This document shows, piece after piece, positions 46,991 through 60,703 of a DNA stretch of 64,000 nt. The stretch is from Numida meleagris (lineage: Eukaryota > Chordata > Aves > Galliformes > Numididae). Under the pieces are notes generated by a model. It saw nothing but the letters and a program-made list of their open reading frames with translations. It was not told the DNA's origin and did not search any database. The position numbers were made by a program, and so were the translations under genes. Within the stretch, counting starts at the first letter, position 1; every line of letters begins with the position of its first letter. The stretch is taken from positions 71,159,405 to 71,223,404 of the forward strand of contig NC_034438.1 of the NCBI RefSeq assembly GCF_002078875.1, written 5' to 3'.

Positions 46991-49664
46991 GCTCTAGGAG
47001 TTCACCCTGTGCTGGATATCCCTTTGGTATAATCAATACAGGGAGTCCCTTTGGATGAGGCTTATGTCATCAATCTCTGTTTTCCTGTGGTAGACCTTTT
47101 TCCTTTCCTGTGAGCATCGTGGGAAAACGTTACAACAGAAAGTAGTGTTAGCAGAATTATTCTCTACGATGCTTGTTCGATAGAGATACAGGGAATCATG
47201 TCAGAAGATGGATTTTTCAGGCTCACTGCAGTAACTTCTAAAGCCATATAAAAAATGTTCTTCTGGAGGGTGAGTGTAGAATGTTCTCGTGCTCTACAGG
47301 TACTTGGCATGGTTGGAAGATGATTTAGCCTGCACTCAGTTTTAGGTATAAGGAATGTAGAAGAGAAAGGAGAGGTTCATTATATCTTATGGAAGATTAA
47401 TGAAAAAAAGCCTATGGTATTCCACTCCCTCCTTAATCTGTGAACATGCATTCATATGGTGACGCGTTCTGCCCTAAGATAAGTGTATAATGCTAGACCT
47501 ACTCAAATATTTCTTAGAGGGATTGCATTTGAGGTGTGTTTTGGGATGCCTTAAACAACACAGATTTGTATTCAAATTTTAAATCTGATCACATATTACA
47601 TCTACAAAGATAGCATACAACAGCTCAGTATTAACAATCAGATTTTTCTTCTCACCTTATGATGCATTTGCATGCTATTCCAAATAAGAGTGGGCAAACT
47701 CTTACAGTTTCTGGTGCCTTCTAAAAGATGTAGCAGCACAGAGATGTAGAGAAAGGCTAGATGAGAGCACTGAAAAATAATTAAACCTCAAGGTTTCTTT
47801 CTATGAGTTAGTTAATTAATTTTCTTGACCTTTCCATTTTTTCTCTTTATTTCTTTTTCTTCTTTAAACTGAACCATGGAAAACATTTTTTACTTCCAAG
47901 AGCAAAAACATAATAGATGCACATATGCATATCATTGCAAACAGGCAGAGTACTTCTGAGAAGCATTAATAGAGCTTTCTTCTCAAATCAATGCTTTTCA
48001 GTCAATAGGCAGACCTGCAATTTTATCAGTCTGTTATTACTCGTTAACAGGAGTTAGAATATGCGTGATTATTTTGAGGCAGGCACTGCATTTTGCCTAC
48101 ACTTACTGCTAATTGCTGCAAATTGTGAGAGCTGATTCTTAATATCTGAGAAGCATGTTTTTTGAACAAAAGAAAAGGAAGTCGTGTATTCATCAGCTTA
48201 TCTCCTGCTTGAATAGGCCAATGCTAGAATATGAACCATTATGAGGAAAATATTTTGGAATGTACTTTCAGAAAACAATGATTCTTAAAAGAAAATTTGT
48301 GTCTCTATTTCATTCTGACTCACATTAAAGGAACGCAATTTCAAGAACAAAGAGAAATCAAGTACTTTGTGAAGGTCACACTGCTTTTTAATAACCTCAT
48401 ATTAAAACTCCAAAAACAGATATTATCAAAGGCGCTTGCACTGACATATCTTCAGAATATAAGGAAGAGATCATTTATGAGTTATATGTGTTTTTAGGAC
48501 AGGACATGAAAATTATTCCTTTCTGGTGACTGGAACCCCTACAGTTCAAATAATCAGAAACACATTCTCACTTTTTAAAAGGCAGTTCTTAATTTCTAAC
48601 AAATTTTCTATTCCATCAATGTAGAAAAATTAAACAAAACCTTCCAATGTGTTACTTGGAATCCAGTTTTTTATTAGAACTGATAGGACTGGTAGAGTAT
48701 CTCAGCAAAGAAAACAGATACGCCAAAATAAATTTAAAGGTATGAGAAGGCCCAGTGAAGGTAGAATAATTTCTGTGCTTTTAACCGTAGCTAGATTTTA
48801 CCCCTAATTATCTGAGATTTAAAGTAAGTATTATCTGAAATAAGTAACAGTAGCACAAATGAATATGAACAGTAACAACACAGATTCTTAATAATTTATT
48901 TTTTTAATTGCCTTCTATTTTTAAAAAAGTAGTGTACTCTTTTATTTCCTCGTTAGCTTTGAGTTTACTCTGCATTGTTTGAATCCTTAGGTGATGATTG
49001 ACTTTCTTTATGTCCTCTGAGCTAACTATGCAGACATTGCAAACACAAATAAACCAGCAGGACAGTGTTTAACTCTATCACAGAACATTTTATTCATTAA
49101 GAAAGATTTAGCACAGAATGGTCTAGTGTTATATATCAGCAGAAAAATCCTGCCTAGCAATAGGCACAATATTAACATATGTTTATGGAAAACTCTGTGT
49201 CCTGATTTTTCACAGCACTTTGTCCTTTTAAAGAATCTGTTGCCTTCCTCAAGAAAAATTTTAATTTTATTAGTTTTTAGTTTGTCATGTAAACTTACAC
49301 AGAATTCATGCAGCAGATATTTATTCTTATGATACATTCTTACTGGTAAGTACAGTAAATTGAAGTCAAAGGAACTGTTTTCCAAAAAAGCTCAAAATTT
49401 GTGTTTGTTGTAATCAAATTCCTTTCCTGAGCACTGGAACAAAATAGCTGGAGAAGGTAGCTAGAGAAGCCAAGATAAGCCACAAGAGATTCAGAATGGT
49501 GCTGCAGAGGATAGTGATACAGGGGTGGTACTTTGGAGGCCAGGCTACCTCCATGCCTACCAGATCATCAACTGACAGCATCAGTGTAGGTGCCTTGTCC
49601 CAGGTGGGACTGGCATCGCTGGCTTGGATCTCAGTGTAATGAGCAGCAAACCAAGTACATTACA
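46991..49664. other. unique AT-rich sequence
   Basis: No gene or transposon was recognised. 47990-48140 is a balanced-composition block resembling noncoding conserved DNA, untested. Confidence 0.4.
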
Positions 49665-50083
49665 GCAAACACAGGTTTTATGGGGAGCAGCTGAGGGAAC
49701 TGGGGTTGTTCAGCCTGCAGAAGAGGAGGTTCAGGGTAGATCTTATTGCTCCCTACAACTCCCTGAAAGGAGGTTGTGCCACTGTGGGGGTCAGCCTCTT
49801 CTCCCAGGTGACAGCAATAGAAGGAGAGGTAATGGCCTCAAGCTGCACGAGGGGAGATTCAGGCTGTATATTAGGAAAGATTTCTCAGAAAGAGTGGTTA
49901 TGCATTGGAACAGGTTGCTCAGAGAAGTGGTGGAGTTACTGTCCCTGCAGGTGTTCAAGAAATGTGGAGATGTGGCACTGGAGGACATGGTTTAATGGGC
50001 ATAATGGGGATAGGTTGACAGTTGGACTGGATAATCACTGAAGTCTTTTCCAACACTAATGATTCTAAGGTTCTATGATTCTC
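49665..50083 (+). mobile_element. CR1 LINE 3' fragment with intact terminus
   Basis: The ORF2 C-terminal part is recognisable in frame as [18 protein letters not shown], then [20 protein letters not shown] within 49831-49950. The sequence then passes gttggactggataatcactg and ends with ttctatgattct near 50083. The frame upstream of 49700 is open in another phase (49706 on), so at least one shift is present. It is 5'-truncated and inactive. Confidence 0.9.
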
Positions 50084-50570
50084 TGACCTCTGTCAGAATA
50101 GATGAAAGCCTACTGGCAATAAGAACCCAGTGCACAATAGACCCATTTCTAGTTCTGTAACATCATACAGGGATGCCTACCTAAACATGTAATAGTTGGC
50201 CTTCTCACAGGTTGCTTATTTGCTGTCAGAGCAAACAGTTTTTCTCAGCAAAACTGGCTTACTCTCTGTTGTTTCCCCCTCACAGTGAAAGGTGTTTCTG
50301 CAACAAAGTAAATAAACTTTTGCTACTTAAAATATGATAAAAAAGCAATGTTTGATGTTTCCTATTGACCAATCTATTATTCTCTTATGTATATAGGCCT
50401 CCTATTTTGCTTAACAGTCATTGACAATATTTATTTTTCTCATTTTTACTCATTAATCAGATATGGCTTTGTAAGATTAATGACTTAAAACAGCGGTTCG
50501 TAGGAGTTGTTGATGGTTAATCAGAAAGTTGGTGAGTATAGTGAAGCTAAAAATTGAAGAAATATTATCT
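50084..50570. other. unique AT-rich sequence
   Basis: No feature was recognised between two CR1 3' ends of the same orientation. Confidence 0.4.
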
Positions 50571-50630
50571 AAATGATTCTAGTGGTCTTTTCCAACCCTA
50601 ATGATTGTCTGATTCTATTCTATTCTAAAA
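50571..50630 (+). mobile_element. CR1 3'-end scrap
   Basis: tctagtggtcttttccaacc followed by ctaatgattgtctgattcta and extra ATTCT units. About 60 bases. Confidence 0.8.
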
Positions 50631-50818
50631 GGACAGAAGCTGGAGGGAATTAGTCCCAATGTGTATTGCCTCATTCATCATTCACATTCTTAAGGGGCAT
50701 TGAGGCTAAATCTACTGCCAAGCAAGCTAAGTACAGTGGGGATCTTTTCTTAATAAATGTGGTTTGTTCAAATATTTCCAGCTTTCCCAAGTTCATTCTG
50801 TTCACTCTCCTGGCATTG

Positions 50819-50992
50819 AGTGGTGAGGCACTGGCACAGGCTTCCCAGGGAAGTTGTGGATGCCCCATCCCTGGAGGCAAACTGATTTTGAGCCTGATGT
50901 AGTGGCTGGCAATCCTGCCCACAGCAGGTGGGTTGGAACTAGATGATCTTTAAGGTCCCTTCCAACACAAGCCATTCTATGATTTTATGATT
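50819..50992 (+). mobile_element. CR1 LINE 3' fragment
   Basis: gagtggtgaggcactggcac, then gaagttgtggatgccccatc, then ggttggaactagatgatctt, ending with ccattctatgattttatgat. The ORF2 end and 3' UTR are in normal order. The subtype differs from the copy at 49665. Confidence 0.88.
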
Positions 50993-52127
50993 GTTATTTA
51001 TACATTTCTGTATCCAATTAGAATAGGAAGGATCAATCTCTCTGAGTCCTGTTGCTGTGTTTAAAGTCAGTATGGCTTCTTCTTCTCATCCTTGTATACA
51101 GCAGTCATCAGTGTATAAGCAAAAGCAAAAGACAGCTGGTAAGTCTCCCACAAATGTGTTTTGATAAAAGGAAGACACCTGAGTAGTTTTTGCTGGGCAG
51201 TTGGACGGAATGGACCAGCCCTCACTGCTCTCTGAAGCGCAGCTTGAGTACCAGTCTGCCACCATATCTACCAGTGTTCTGTTTGGTTTTTGTACCTTTC
51301 TGTTTTGCAGCCCTGAAATAGTGGTCCCTTTCCCAAAGGTCCTGGTTCTGTAATTTTACCTTCTTTACTCTGTGTAGCTCTGTCCTACAGACTTGCTCAC
51401 AGATGCTGGCATATCCAAGATGGCTTGGAGGAGTGTGGCACAAAAAAAGGCTTGAAGGGTGATGGCAGCTGAGGCTTGTTTTCTCTTCCTCTCTTCTCCC
51501 CTGAGCTTTGACATCTTAGCGATTATTTTCTTCCCTCAATTCCACTCACTCATGGACAGCTCTGCTAACTTCCTATTAAGAGTCCTTTTTCTGCTTCAGT
51601 ACACTGCTTTGGACACATAGTCATTAAAAAAGGCAGAAAGTAAGGAAAATAGAGTGATGAAAATATGATCTGTCTACAAAGAAAAGGTAATCCTGACTTT
51701 GTTCATGAGGGAAAAGTGGATGAGGAGGAATGCAAGTGAACACCAGCAGCACTTGAGATATTTATCATACTGCCTAGCAACACAAAACCGCACAAAACTG
51801 AACAAAAACACATAAAACCAAAGAAAAACAAAAAAGGTGGAATACTAACAAACAGAATGCAATCTTCCAAATTCCATTAACAGTGGTGACAATTAACTGG
51901 AGGATGTCATTCACAGAAAAATTTAAATGCATCATTCAAATAAAGAAAGAGGAGGATTAGACTGATAAACTTTTAAGAATTAGCCAGGTAATATGTTGGA
52001 ATTAAATGAAGGTAGAATGAGTGTTACGAAGTTCACTTTAATTTTTCTTTTGCTTTCTTTTATTGCTTCTTTACATTCAAACTGAAAGCCTATGAGTGAG
52101 AGTTAAGAGAGTGAGGCAACAAATGGA
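50993..52127. other. unique sequence
   Basis: No gene or transposon was recognised. An AC-rich run with CACAAAACCG-like words lies at 51778-51835. Confidence 0.4.
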
Positions 52128-52905
52128 GCCTTGTGGTTGGTGTGTACTACAGGCCACGTGATCAAATGGAGCCTGTGATGAAGCCTTCTTCCTCCAGCTA
52201 TGGGACGTGTCATGATCACAGTCTCTTGTCCTGCTGAGGGACCTCAACCACCCTTACATCTGCTTGAAAAGCAGTACAGAGAGCTATATGACATCCAGGA
52301 GGTTCCTGGAATGTATCAAGGATAAATTCCCAAGCTCGGTAATAGACAGCCTCACTAGAGAGGATGCAGTGCTGGACCTGTTGCTCGCCAATGCAAGTGA
52401 ACTGATTGGTGTCATCAGGATTGGAGGCTGCCTGGTCTGTAGTGACCATGTAGTGGTGCAGTTCACACTCTTGAGGGATATCAGACAGGCAAAATCAGGA
52501 TGCTACATTTTAGGAAAGCCAGCATCCACCTCTTCAGGGATTTAGTCAACAAAACCCCCTGGGACTGTGTCCTCAAAGACAAGGGAGCAGAACAGAGCTG
52601 CACAAGAGGGCACAAGAGCTCTCCTTCCACAGCTGCAGGAGGTCAGGATAGGAAAGCAAGAGACTGGTGTGGCTGAACCAGGACCTGTGGTCAAACTGGA
52701 GAGCAAGGAGAAAATGCACAGGCAGTGGAAACGGGGACAGGTGTCCTAGGAGGAGTACAGGGATGCTTCTAGGCTGTGTAAGGATGGGCTGAGAAAGGCC
52801 AAAGCCCAACTGAAACTGGACTTGGCAACGAATGCAAAGGAGAACAAGAATGTCCTCTATAGGTACATGAAAACCCTGGTTATCTGTGAACACTAAGTAG
52901 GAAAC
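52128..52905 (+). mobile_element. CR1 ORF2 endonuclease-domain fragment, no 3' end
   Basis: This encodes the C-terminal half of the apurinic-like endonuclease of CR1 ORF2 and the linker after it. LLRDLNHPYIC (52231-52263) holds the Asp and Asn of the GDxN motif (Asp at 52240-52242, Asn at 52246-52248, the usual Gly replaced by Arg). LDLLLANASELIG comes next, then SDHVVVQFTL (52441-52470) with the conserved SDH. The frame from 52264 is open to 52545; the linker then continues in another phase (EKMHRQWKRGQ near 52711) to about 52905. RT and 3' UTR are absent, unusual for a CR1 insertion. It is inactive. Confidence 0.85.
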
Positions 52906-54076
52906 AATTTTCTGCCCCTTCCTTCCCTGACATGGAGATTAGTGCATGTTCACTGTTTTGGAAATGCTTCAAAACATTGTATTTTGGCAAGCAGGGAGAC
53001 TTAGTGGTTTAAAGTTTCAAGTGGGCATGGAAGTCCCACTGAAGGTTTTTGTAAGCAGTGACCCAGTAATTGGACTTTAGTTCATCTGAGGAACACTAAA
53101 ACATATTTCACTAAAGAATGTTTTGCTTTTTTTTTAATCAGTTTTCTTATTTAAGAAATCAGGGAGATGACTCATATCTAGACCACACTCATTTTTTCTT
53201 TCAGTTGCTTCAATCCAGGCTGGCAGGAAAGGATCTTTGAATTTCTTCAGTACAAGCTGGCAGAAAAACAAGAATTCTGTTATTTGAAAAGATTAGTGGT
53301 TTTATTCCAGAGTAAGGTACTGAGGGGAGAAAGGGAGAAATTCCAGGGGTATCAACATTAGAGAACTTACCTGAAAACCTAGTAAATCTACATTGGAGTT
53401 CTTGATTCAAAGCAGATGTCTCTTTCCCTTGTTTTAAGCTGAAAATCCACCCTGGACAAAAAGGGCAAACCTACTGAGATTTTCTTTTTTTTTAAGACAA
53501 AAAATATTCTTATTTCTAAAATGTTATCCAGTAAAATGTTTATTCTTTTTGTGCCTGTTATACTACTTCTGTGTTTCATTTTTATATATGTAAACCAGAG
53601 TGCAAAAGTGACGGGGACTCACATCTCTTGGCATTGTTACTCCTGGGAAATGGAGTCCTGTTCCACTTTAGGGTCATTGTGATTATGTTTTCATATTATT
53701 GTTAATATTGAAATCTATCCCGAAATTTGTATTGTGTCTTAAGTCCGTTAACTCATCTGACTATTGCTTAGTAGATAAGCAAATACTATACTTCATACAA
53801 ACAGGGAAAGCAATTATTCAAGGTGGATTTTTTTCAGACAACATAGCGTGTAGCTGTTCACTAAGAGGTTAAACATAATTGTTAGAGTCCAGGGCAAAAC
53901 TCTTGTCGTGTTAAAGCCTACGGTAAAGCTGCCATAAAGTTAAGACATAACAGGAATTCTTCCCAATTTACCACTGTGAATACTTAAAAATAATAATTGA
54001 AAATGAATTTCACATTACTATTATGCAATATTTGCTTAAAACATGAGGATTCTAGCTAAAGGTTTCCATCAAGATC

Positions 54077-54122
54077 TTTTTTTTATATATTTTTATATAT
54101 TTTTAATATTTTTATTATATAA
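54077..54122. repeat. AT-rich low-complexity run
   Basis: TTTTATATA-type units with almost no G or C, followed by a run of 12 A from about 54137. Confidence 0.85.
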
Positions 54123-57100
54123 TTACCTTATTTACAAAAAAAAAAAAAGGAAACATGATGGGTTGGGAACACAATGAAATGAATCATACTTTGTCATCCT
54201 AGCAAGATAACTCTTTGCATTTTTTCTCTAATACTCCCAGCCCTGAGTTATGCTGAAATGTATCAATCTTTCTTCTGAGGTCAGTGTGTTCTGAATCTGT
54301 GAAAAAGAAGCAGCTTTTGTCTGAAGAACTTCCTATGCTAATTGAATGGCATCGATAAAGATAATTTAAGCATTTTAAAGTGCTAGATAATTTTGAACTA
54401 CTCAAGTATGTCTTCCACGTGATATTAACACACATAGTACATTCCAAATTTTAGCCTAAAAACCTTAACATTTAAAAATCTTCTTTTCTTGCCTGTTTTT
54501 ATAAGCAGCTGTTAAGGGGCAAACAAATAAACAAACAGAACAGTAAAGATTGCCTTTTGAACACAGCTTCAGTACTCTCTACAGCAAATACTGGAGTACC
54601 ATGGAATGTACCAAGAAAGCCCATTTCCTTGCCTCATGCAGCCTGGTGGCTCACAAGGTGAGAAAGTCCAAAGGCAGCTTTGCTTTAGTGCTTTGGTGAA
54701 GGCAGATGTAGTGTGGTGCACAATTACTAAGTATAAATGCACTCAGTAGGACTACAAAAGGAAAATCCAGTAGGGAATGGCTAGAGAAGCATCAGATCTG
54801 CCAACAGTTAAGGAAAGAAAAGTGGAGATAAAGTAGGAATGCATGAATGGATAAATTAATAGGAAGAAAAAAACAGAGTGGACAGGGAGAAGGAGAAGTG
54901 CAAGAAAATGTGTGTGCAGGCATGAAAGAATGTGATTCTGAGAGACAGACATCTCCTTCTTCCCAGAAACAGAAAGGATGAAGTAAACCAAAAGAGAGGA
55001 AAGGACTGATGGAGTAAGTAGGCTTAAGAAGTCTAGCAAACATTTTCTGAAATGAAGACTTGATAGACTGTATGTACCTCAAGAAGGTATTTAAAGATTG
55101 CAGCAAATGTCTGGGGCCTGTCCATTGGTATGGAACATTTTCCAGATATTTCCTGTTCCTGCTGTAGTTTTACTAGGATATTTACCATTGCTTTGGCCAC
55201 AAAACCAAGGAAGAACATCGTAGAGAAAGAGGAAAGTGAACAATTCCCATTACTTAATTTACTCATTACTTTAATGCATTAATTTTGAGTTAATAGCATA
55301 TTTTAAAAATTTTATTCAAGAAAAGCTTAAACATAATACATCTTCCTAGTGGAGGATTTCCTTGGAATAGACATGGTAACCTTGATCGGCTCTCATATGA
55401 AAAATAAGAAAGGCCTATGACAAAGAACATCTCTAAATTTTTCTGGGAGTGATACAGCTGCTATAATCCTATTTGTCTGTCTGTGTTATGGGACCCACCC
55501 AAAGAGTTAAAGTCTGTAGCCACCAAACTTTACTGAAAGTCTGGGGAAGCAGCTCCTGTAATCATAAAATGCATCTAGGACTGAGGACTCTGAACGTATA
55601 GCAGAGTATGAGAAACAACTCACTACTTACGTGTATGAACAAACTGCTGGATGTGGAAATGTAAGGGTAGAGGAAGGGTTTCTGTTTTCTCATTAGAAAA
55701 TAAGCTCTGGTGGAAAACAAGCATTGCCCTTGTTAAACTGTTGAGCCAGTGCTCAGAGAAGTGGAGGAAGGAGTCTGTTCAACAAAGCAAGTGATAGAAG
55801 GTTAATAATCTACTTTTTGGCTCAGCACAAGAAGAAAAACTTTTCAGTGTGCAGTGCCTTTATAAGACATAGTAGGTTGGGCTAAAATTAGCCTTTAAGA
55901 CTATTGCCCTTCCATCCACCATAAATTATCATTAAGGTATATTCGATTTTGTTTATAGCTACCCGTATAACTTTCAAGGGATATATTTACTTAGTGAAGT
56001 TTAATACATCTTCAGGTAATAGTTTCTGTGGACAAGGTCAAAGAAAACTCTCTTTGTGAAGTACAGAGCAAGGGTTTTGCAACAGGCACTGAGAATTCTG
56101 TGGGGCAAAAAAAAAAAACAACCCTACAGTGGGAAGCTAGATCTCAAATGATATAGTAAAAAAAAGATTAAAATCCATTCTGGCTCTAGACCCGTTACAC
56201 ACCATTAAAATCTACTGCTTCAAGTCACTTCAAATCAGGCATTCCAGCACTTTAGCTTAAGTAAAAAGTTTGTCTTGCTTCAAAGAAAATATAAAATGGT
56301 AGGAGAAAAAAAATATTAAAATGTTACATTTTAAACAGCGCTGAAACATAAAGCAGGCTAAATGGTGTAGAGAGAATCAAGGAGGAGATTAGATTGGAAT
56401 TCATTGCTTTCATTCTGTGTTATCATATTTTATCCCTTGAGCAGCTACTTGCAAAGGTTCCTGCTTCTCTCAAATTGGCTGCAGATGGGTGGAGATTTAG
56501 ACCCAAATTTACATGCTGATTTATTCTCTTGTTCTTCAAGGGGATCTGGTTTACTCACACATGCCAAAGGATTGATGCATCTTTCAATAATGAGATTATT
56601 TAAACTCTGTGATCAAGACCACTTGCGCTCTTTATGCTTGCCATCTTTTCAATAGAATTTAAATATATATATTAGGAAAAGTGTAATATGTTTTTCCTGA
56701 AATAAAACTCATCCTAAATGTTGATAATCATACTGCCTGTCAGTTGAATACCAATAAGGCTGAATAACACCTCAGTTTATGGACTGTATCACAATAAATA
56801 AGAATGAATGTAAAACAGGTATAGATAGAGGGAGAAAATAAAAAATGTACTTAAAGAGTGATACCATGTGCATCATATACCTCTGTCCACAAGGGATATT
56901 CAGCAAATTAGAACAAGAGATTGGAAGAAGCGGTCAAATTCTGGCTTCATTTGTTAAACTGGAACAGTGAAACTGCTGCTGATTTGCAGGATGAGTGTGA
57001 TACAAGTTATGGGAGAAGCTGGGAAAGACAGGGACATTTGATCCTTTTTCAAACAAACACATAACTTCGTTCATTTTGTGAAAGTGAGTTTACAACTTGT

Positions 57101-58905
57101 TTCATGTCAGAACATTTTGCACACTCAGCAGAAAAGGAAGAGTAAAACAGGAGGTAGGGAAAAATGGAGTACTGGCAAAAACATGAGAACAGTAAGAAGG
57201 CTGTAGCATTTTAAAGAAATATTAATGCAGTTCACTTCATTTAGAATTAAGAAAGGGCATTAAAAATGCAATATTAACGCTGATGATTCTGAAAGGATGT
57301 CAAAAATGCACCATGAATGCTGGTGATTCATTTTTCTTTAAAGCATTTTTGTATGTACAAAAATTGGTTACTTTTCTTCTTTATTACTGCTTACCAGAAT
57401 GTCATCTGTAAATGAATTGAGCAAGAAGCTTTTTCTTCCAGTCCCACACTACTTTATTAAGATGTTGATCATTTCAGTGTTAATGTTGTCTGTACAGTTT
57501 ACATAAGGTTTTAGTTCCCTTAGTAATCATCAGAATTCTCAGCAACGTATCTGGTACAAACTTTGCATTAATATTAATTACATAATATGAAATACATGTT
57601 ACATTAACATAAGTAATGTTGTACATAAATTTACTTTCAGAATGTACCAGAATTCCAGGTCTTTGGCATACTGAAGCCTGTCATGAAATATAAGTTGAGC
57701 CTAGGAGTAAAAAGAACAAAGCAATAAGAAAAATGAATGGACTAGAGAACAAGTGTAGAAACATACTCTGTCTACCATGAAATGCCTATTTCTATCTGTA
57801 AAATAAATAAAATAAAAAAAGTAAATCTGTGAGATGGCTAAAAAAAACATAAAAATACATGCTCCTTGCAAAGAATGCTGAGTGGAATGAAGGTAAAATA
57901 ACTCTTAAATGCTGTTTTTCAGTATATGTCTATAAAAAACTATGTATGATTAATGCAATAAAGTATGTATAGAGACTGCTAGGATTGTAATAATCCAAAG
58001 TAGAGGCAGTACAATGTTCGTTATTGTTTTCCTCTTAATAACCTGCCTATGTAATAAAATCACACATATAACAGTTTATGGGTGAGAGAGAGTCAAATAG
58101 TCTATTAATAAAGATACAGGCATTTTAACAATATCATAAAAGGAATAAAAACTACATTTTTAATTTTGAATATTATGAATGATAAAAAATGTTAATCAAC
58201 CAGTGCCTCATGCTGTGAGGGTTTTGTTTCACAATGTAAGAACTGTCCGGGGTTTATTTCATTTCCATACAGGTAATAATGATACGTCAGCAGCTTCAGA
58301 ACTGAAGCTCAATGAAAACTCAGTTGACTTGGCTGTATTACGAAGACTTTCCCTGTTTAAAAGAAAATACAGAAGCAGTTTCTTTCCACTGGAAAGACAT
58401 AAAAGCAGATGTTACTGCAACACTAGCCAGTAGACCATCCAGATCAGTATGCTGTATCAGTATACCCTGTACCAAATCCTTCAAAGAAAGTGAAAAGATG
58501 TCTTTCATTTCAAAATCCTACCTGCCCAACGGGGCACTTTCTTCCTAGTCCACTTCTCTTCACAGCGAACTCATGCCCTGGAGCATTATTCTGTGTTTTT
58601 ATTCCTATAAAGGTAGTACACTGTTATTTTAATATCTTATTTAACCAGAGTAAGAATTTCTAGTGATGCGAATAGCATGTTTTCACTTCTGCTATACTTT
58701 TACCTGCAAGGCACTCCTGAGGTACTGAGTTACTGGTTAATTATAAGTCATCTGAAAAACACTTTTTCATACATTTTGTTTCAGTAGCTCTAGACAGAGA
58801 TTTGTGCATATCTCCACCTAGAATACTTGCTTACTTTGATTTACCCACCTCTATTACTTCCTACTCACTCTATCCCTGCTTGCTGGGATTTTTCCAGCCT
58901 TCATC

Positions 58906-58948
58906 AAAAAAAAAACAAAAAAAACCAACCAAACAAACAAAAAAAAAC
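58906..58948. repeat. A-rich (CAAA)n-like run
   Basis: A tract of adenines broken by single or paired cytosines. Confidence 0.85.
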
Positions 58949-60155
58949 TTGTAGGCAGGGAAGAAGAGATATAACTGGAGAATCCTGAAAGCAGTCAAAA
59001 TTTTGGCCGTGTCATCCCAGCACTCTGGACAATCCTGGATGATGCCCAGAAGTATGGTAAGCTTCCTAACAATCTGTACTTTCTTTAAAAAAAAAAATCT
59101 GTTTATTATTTTACTGAGCAATAATAATTCAATTAATATACTATACTGTAATTTCCACACAATTTGGAGACTAGATACCAAAATGTTGATGTCTTAGGTC
59201 CCAGGGACAAATTCAGGTCAGATAAAACAATAATTTTGCTGTGTTTATTCAAAATCAAGATGCCATCCCAGAGCCTGAATTTCAGATCATTTTTCAACTC
59301 CTTATAAAATTCTCGGTTTTTTTCTTCATTTCATGATCATTTTGTGCACATGCAAGCATACCTGGAGGACAAAATGTGAAGGAACAACTTAACAAGTCAT
59401 TAAGTTTAGTACTTCTGAAGGCTGACCTTTCAAAATTTGCTGTATATCACCATATGGAATCACAAAATATTTTTTTAACATTAAGTCGCATTTATGTGAG
59501 GATTGTAAACAGAATATTTTTTTCACTACTGTAAGAATAATTCAATGCAATTCTAAAAGAATCATTTTGATAAAGGACTTTATCTGAAGAAAAATACATA
59601 GAATTCATGAATATATTCCTCTTGTAGTTTCAGCAATCACTTTGAGGCTAGTCCTAATATTCAACAAGAATGCCTGTGGTCCCACATATAATAAATGCTG
59701 CCATTATAGACTTTCCAGCCAAAAATACTGTGCCATTCTTTCAGAAATGTTGTAACATTGTAGAATAATATTCAGAGAAATCTCACTACTCCTGAATTTT
59801 GAAAGCACAGCCAAACTGGTTGTATGTTAGACATCCACATTGACAAAGCAATTCAAAAATCAGGTTGTCAGACTTAAATATATCATACTTGGATTCACTC
59901 AGTAAGAGGCTTAGCTATACCTAAAAGTTAAAAAAAATAAAAGCCCATCAGTATCCAAATAGTGTATTAATGGTATACACATATAAGCAAAAATCTCATA
60001 CAGCTCTTAGAGATGCAGTTTAGAACAGTGAAATGTGGTTATGCAAAGGAAAGTGAGTGGTATCATTGTTGAATAATGTGTGGAAAGAGTGTAAAGGCAT
60101 TATTTACCATCAGAATTAAGGTTTAAGGTTTAAGGTTATTATTTCAACAGCAATT

Positions 60156-60330
60156 CATAGAATCATAGAATGGCTTGGGTTGGAAGGAACATGAAGGATC
60201 ATCTAGTTCCAACCCCCCTGCCACAGGCAGGGTTGCCAACCACTGGACCAAGTACTAGATCAGATTGCCCAGGTTCCCATCCAGCCTGGCTGTAAACACC
60301 TCCAGGGACGGGGCATCCACATCCACTGTC
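60156..60330 (-). mobile_element. CR1 LINE 3' fragment
   Basis: Starts with tcatagaatcatagaatggc and contains gatcatctagttccaacccc, caggcagggttgccaaccac and aacacctccagggacggggc. About 175 bases, of the same CCAACCCC subtype as the copy at 31829. Confidence 0.92.
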
Positions 60331-60703
60331 TAACCATGTAAAATGTTGATTTCCCTCATGTTTGTAGACTTTAAATATTAGAAGACTACAATACACCTGA
60401 CAGTATACTCTCCAGTTTGCTGATACCAACAAAGTAGTTAATAAATTATAGGAACACAGAAAAAACTTCACTACAATTATTCATTATTCTATAACTTGTC
60501 ATAAAATAATATATATTTCCTGACTGAAAAAGAAAATTATAATTTTTGTTGAGTAGAGAATGAACAAACATGAAGTGATTAAGAAAGAAGGTTTGCAAAT
60601 AAGATCAGAACCTTGTTTCAAAGTTAAAGATGGCATGTATCTGTCAAGAATAATTCCTTTGGAAATTGCATCTGGTTAGGGAACACTCATCTATATAAAG
60701 GGT
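60331..60703. other. unique AT-rich sequence
   Basis: Nothing recognised between two CR1 copies in opposite orientations. Confidence 0.4.

Larger units (their letters stand above)
52906..60155. other. unique AT-rich sequence, 7.2 kb
   Basis: The longest stretch without recognised transposons. It contains an AT-only run at 54077-54122 and an A-rich CAAA run at 58906-58948. Open frames such as 58179-58433 have no splice or codon support. No RNA gene was recognised. Confidence 0.4.
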
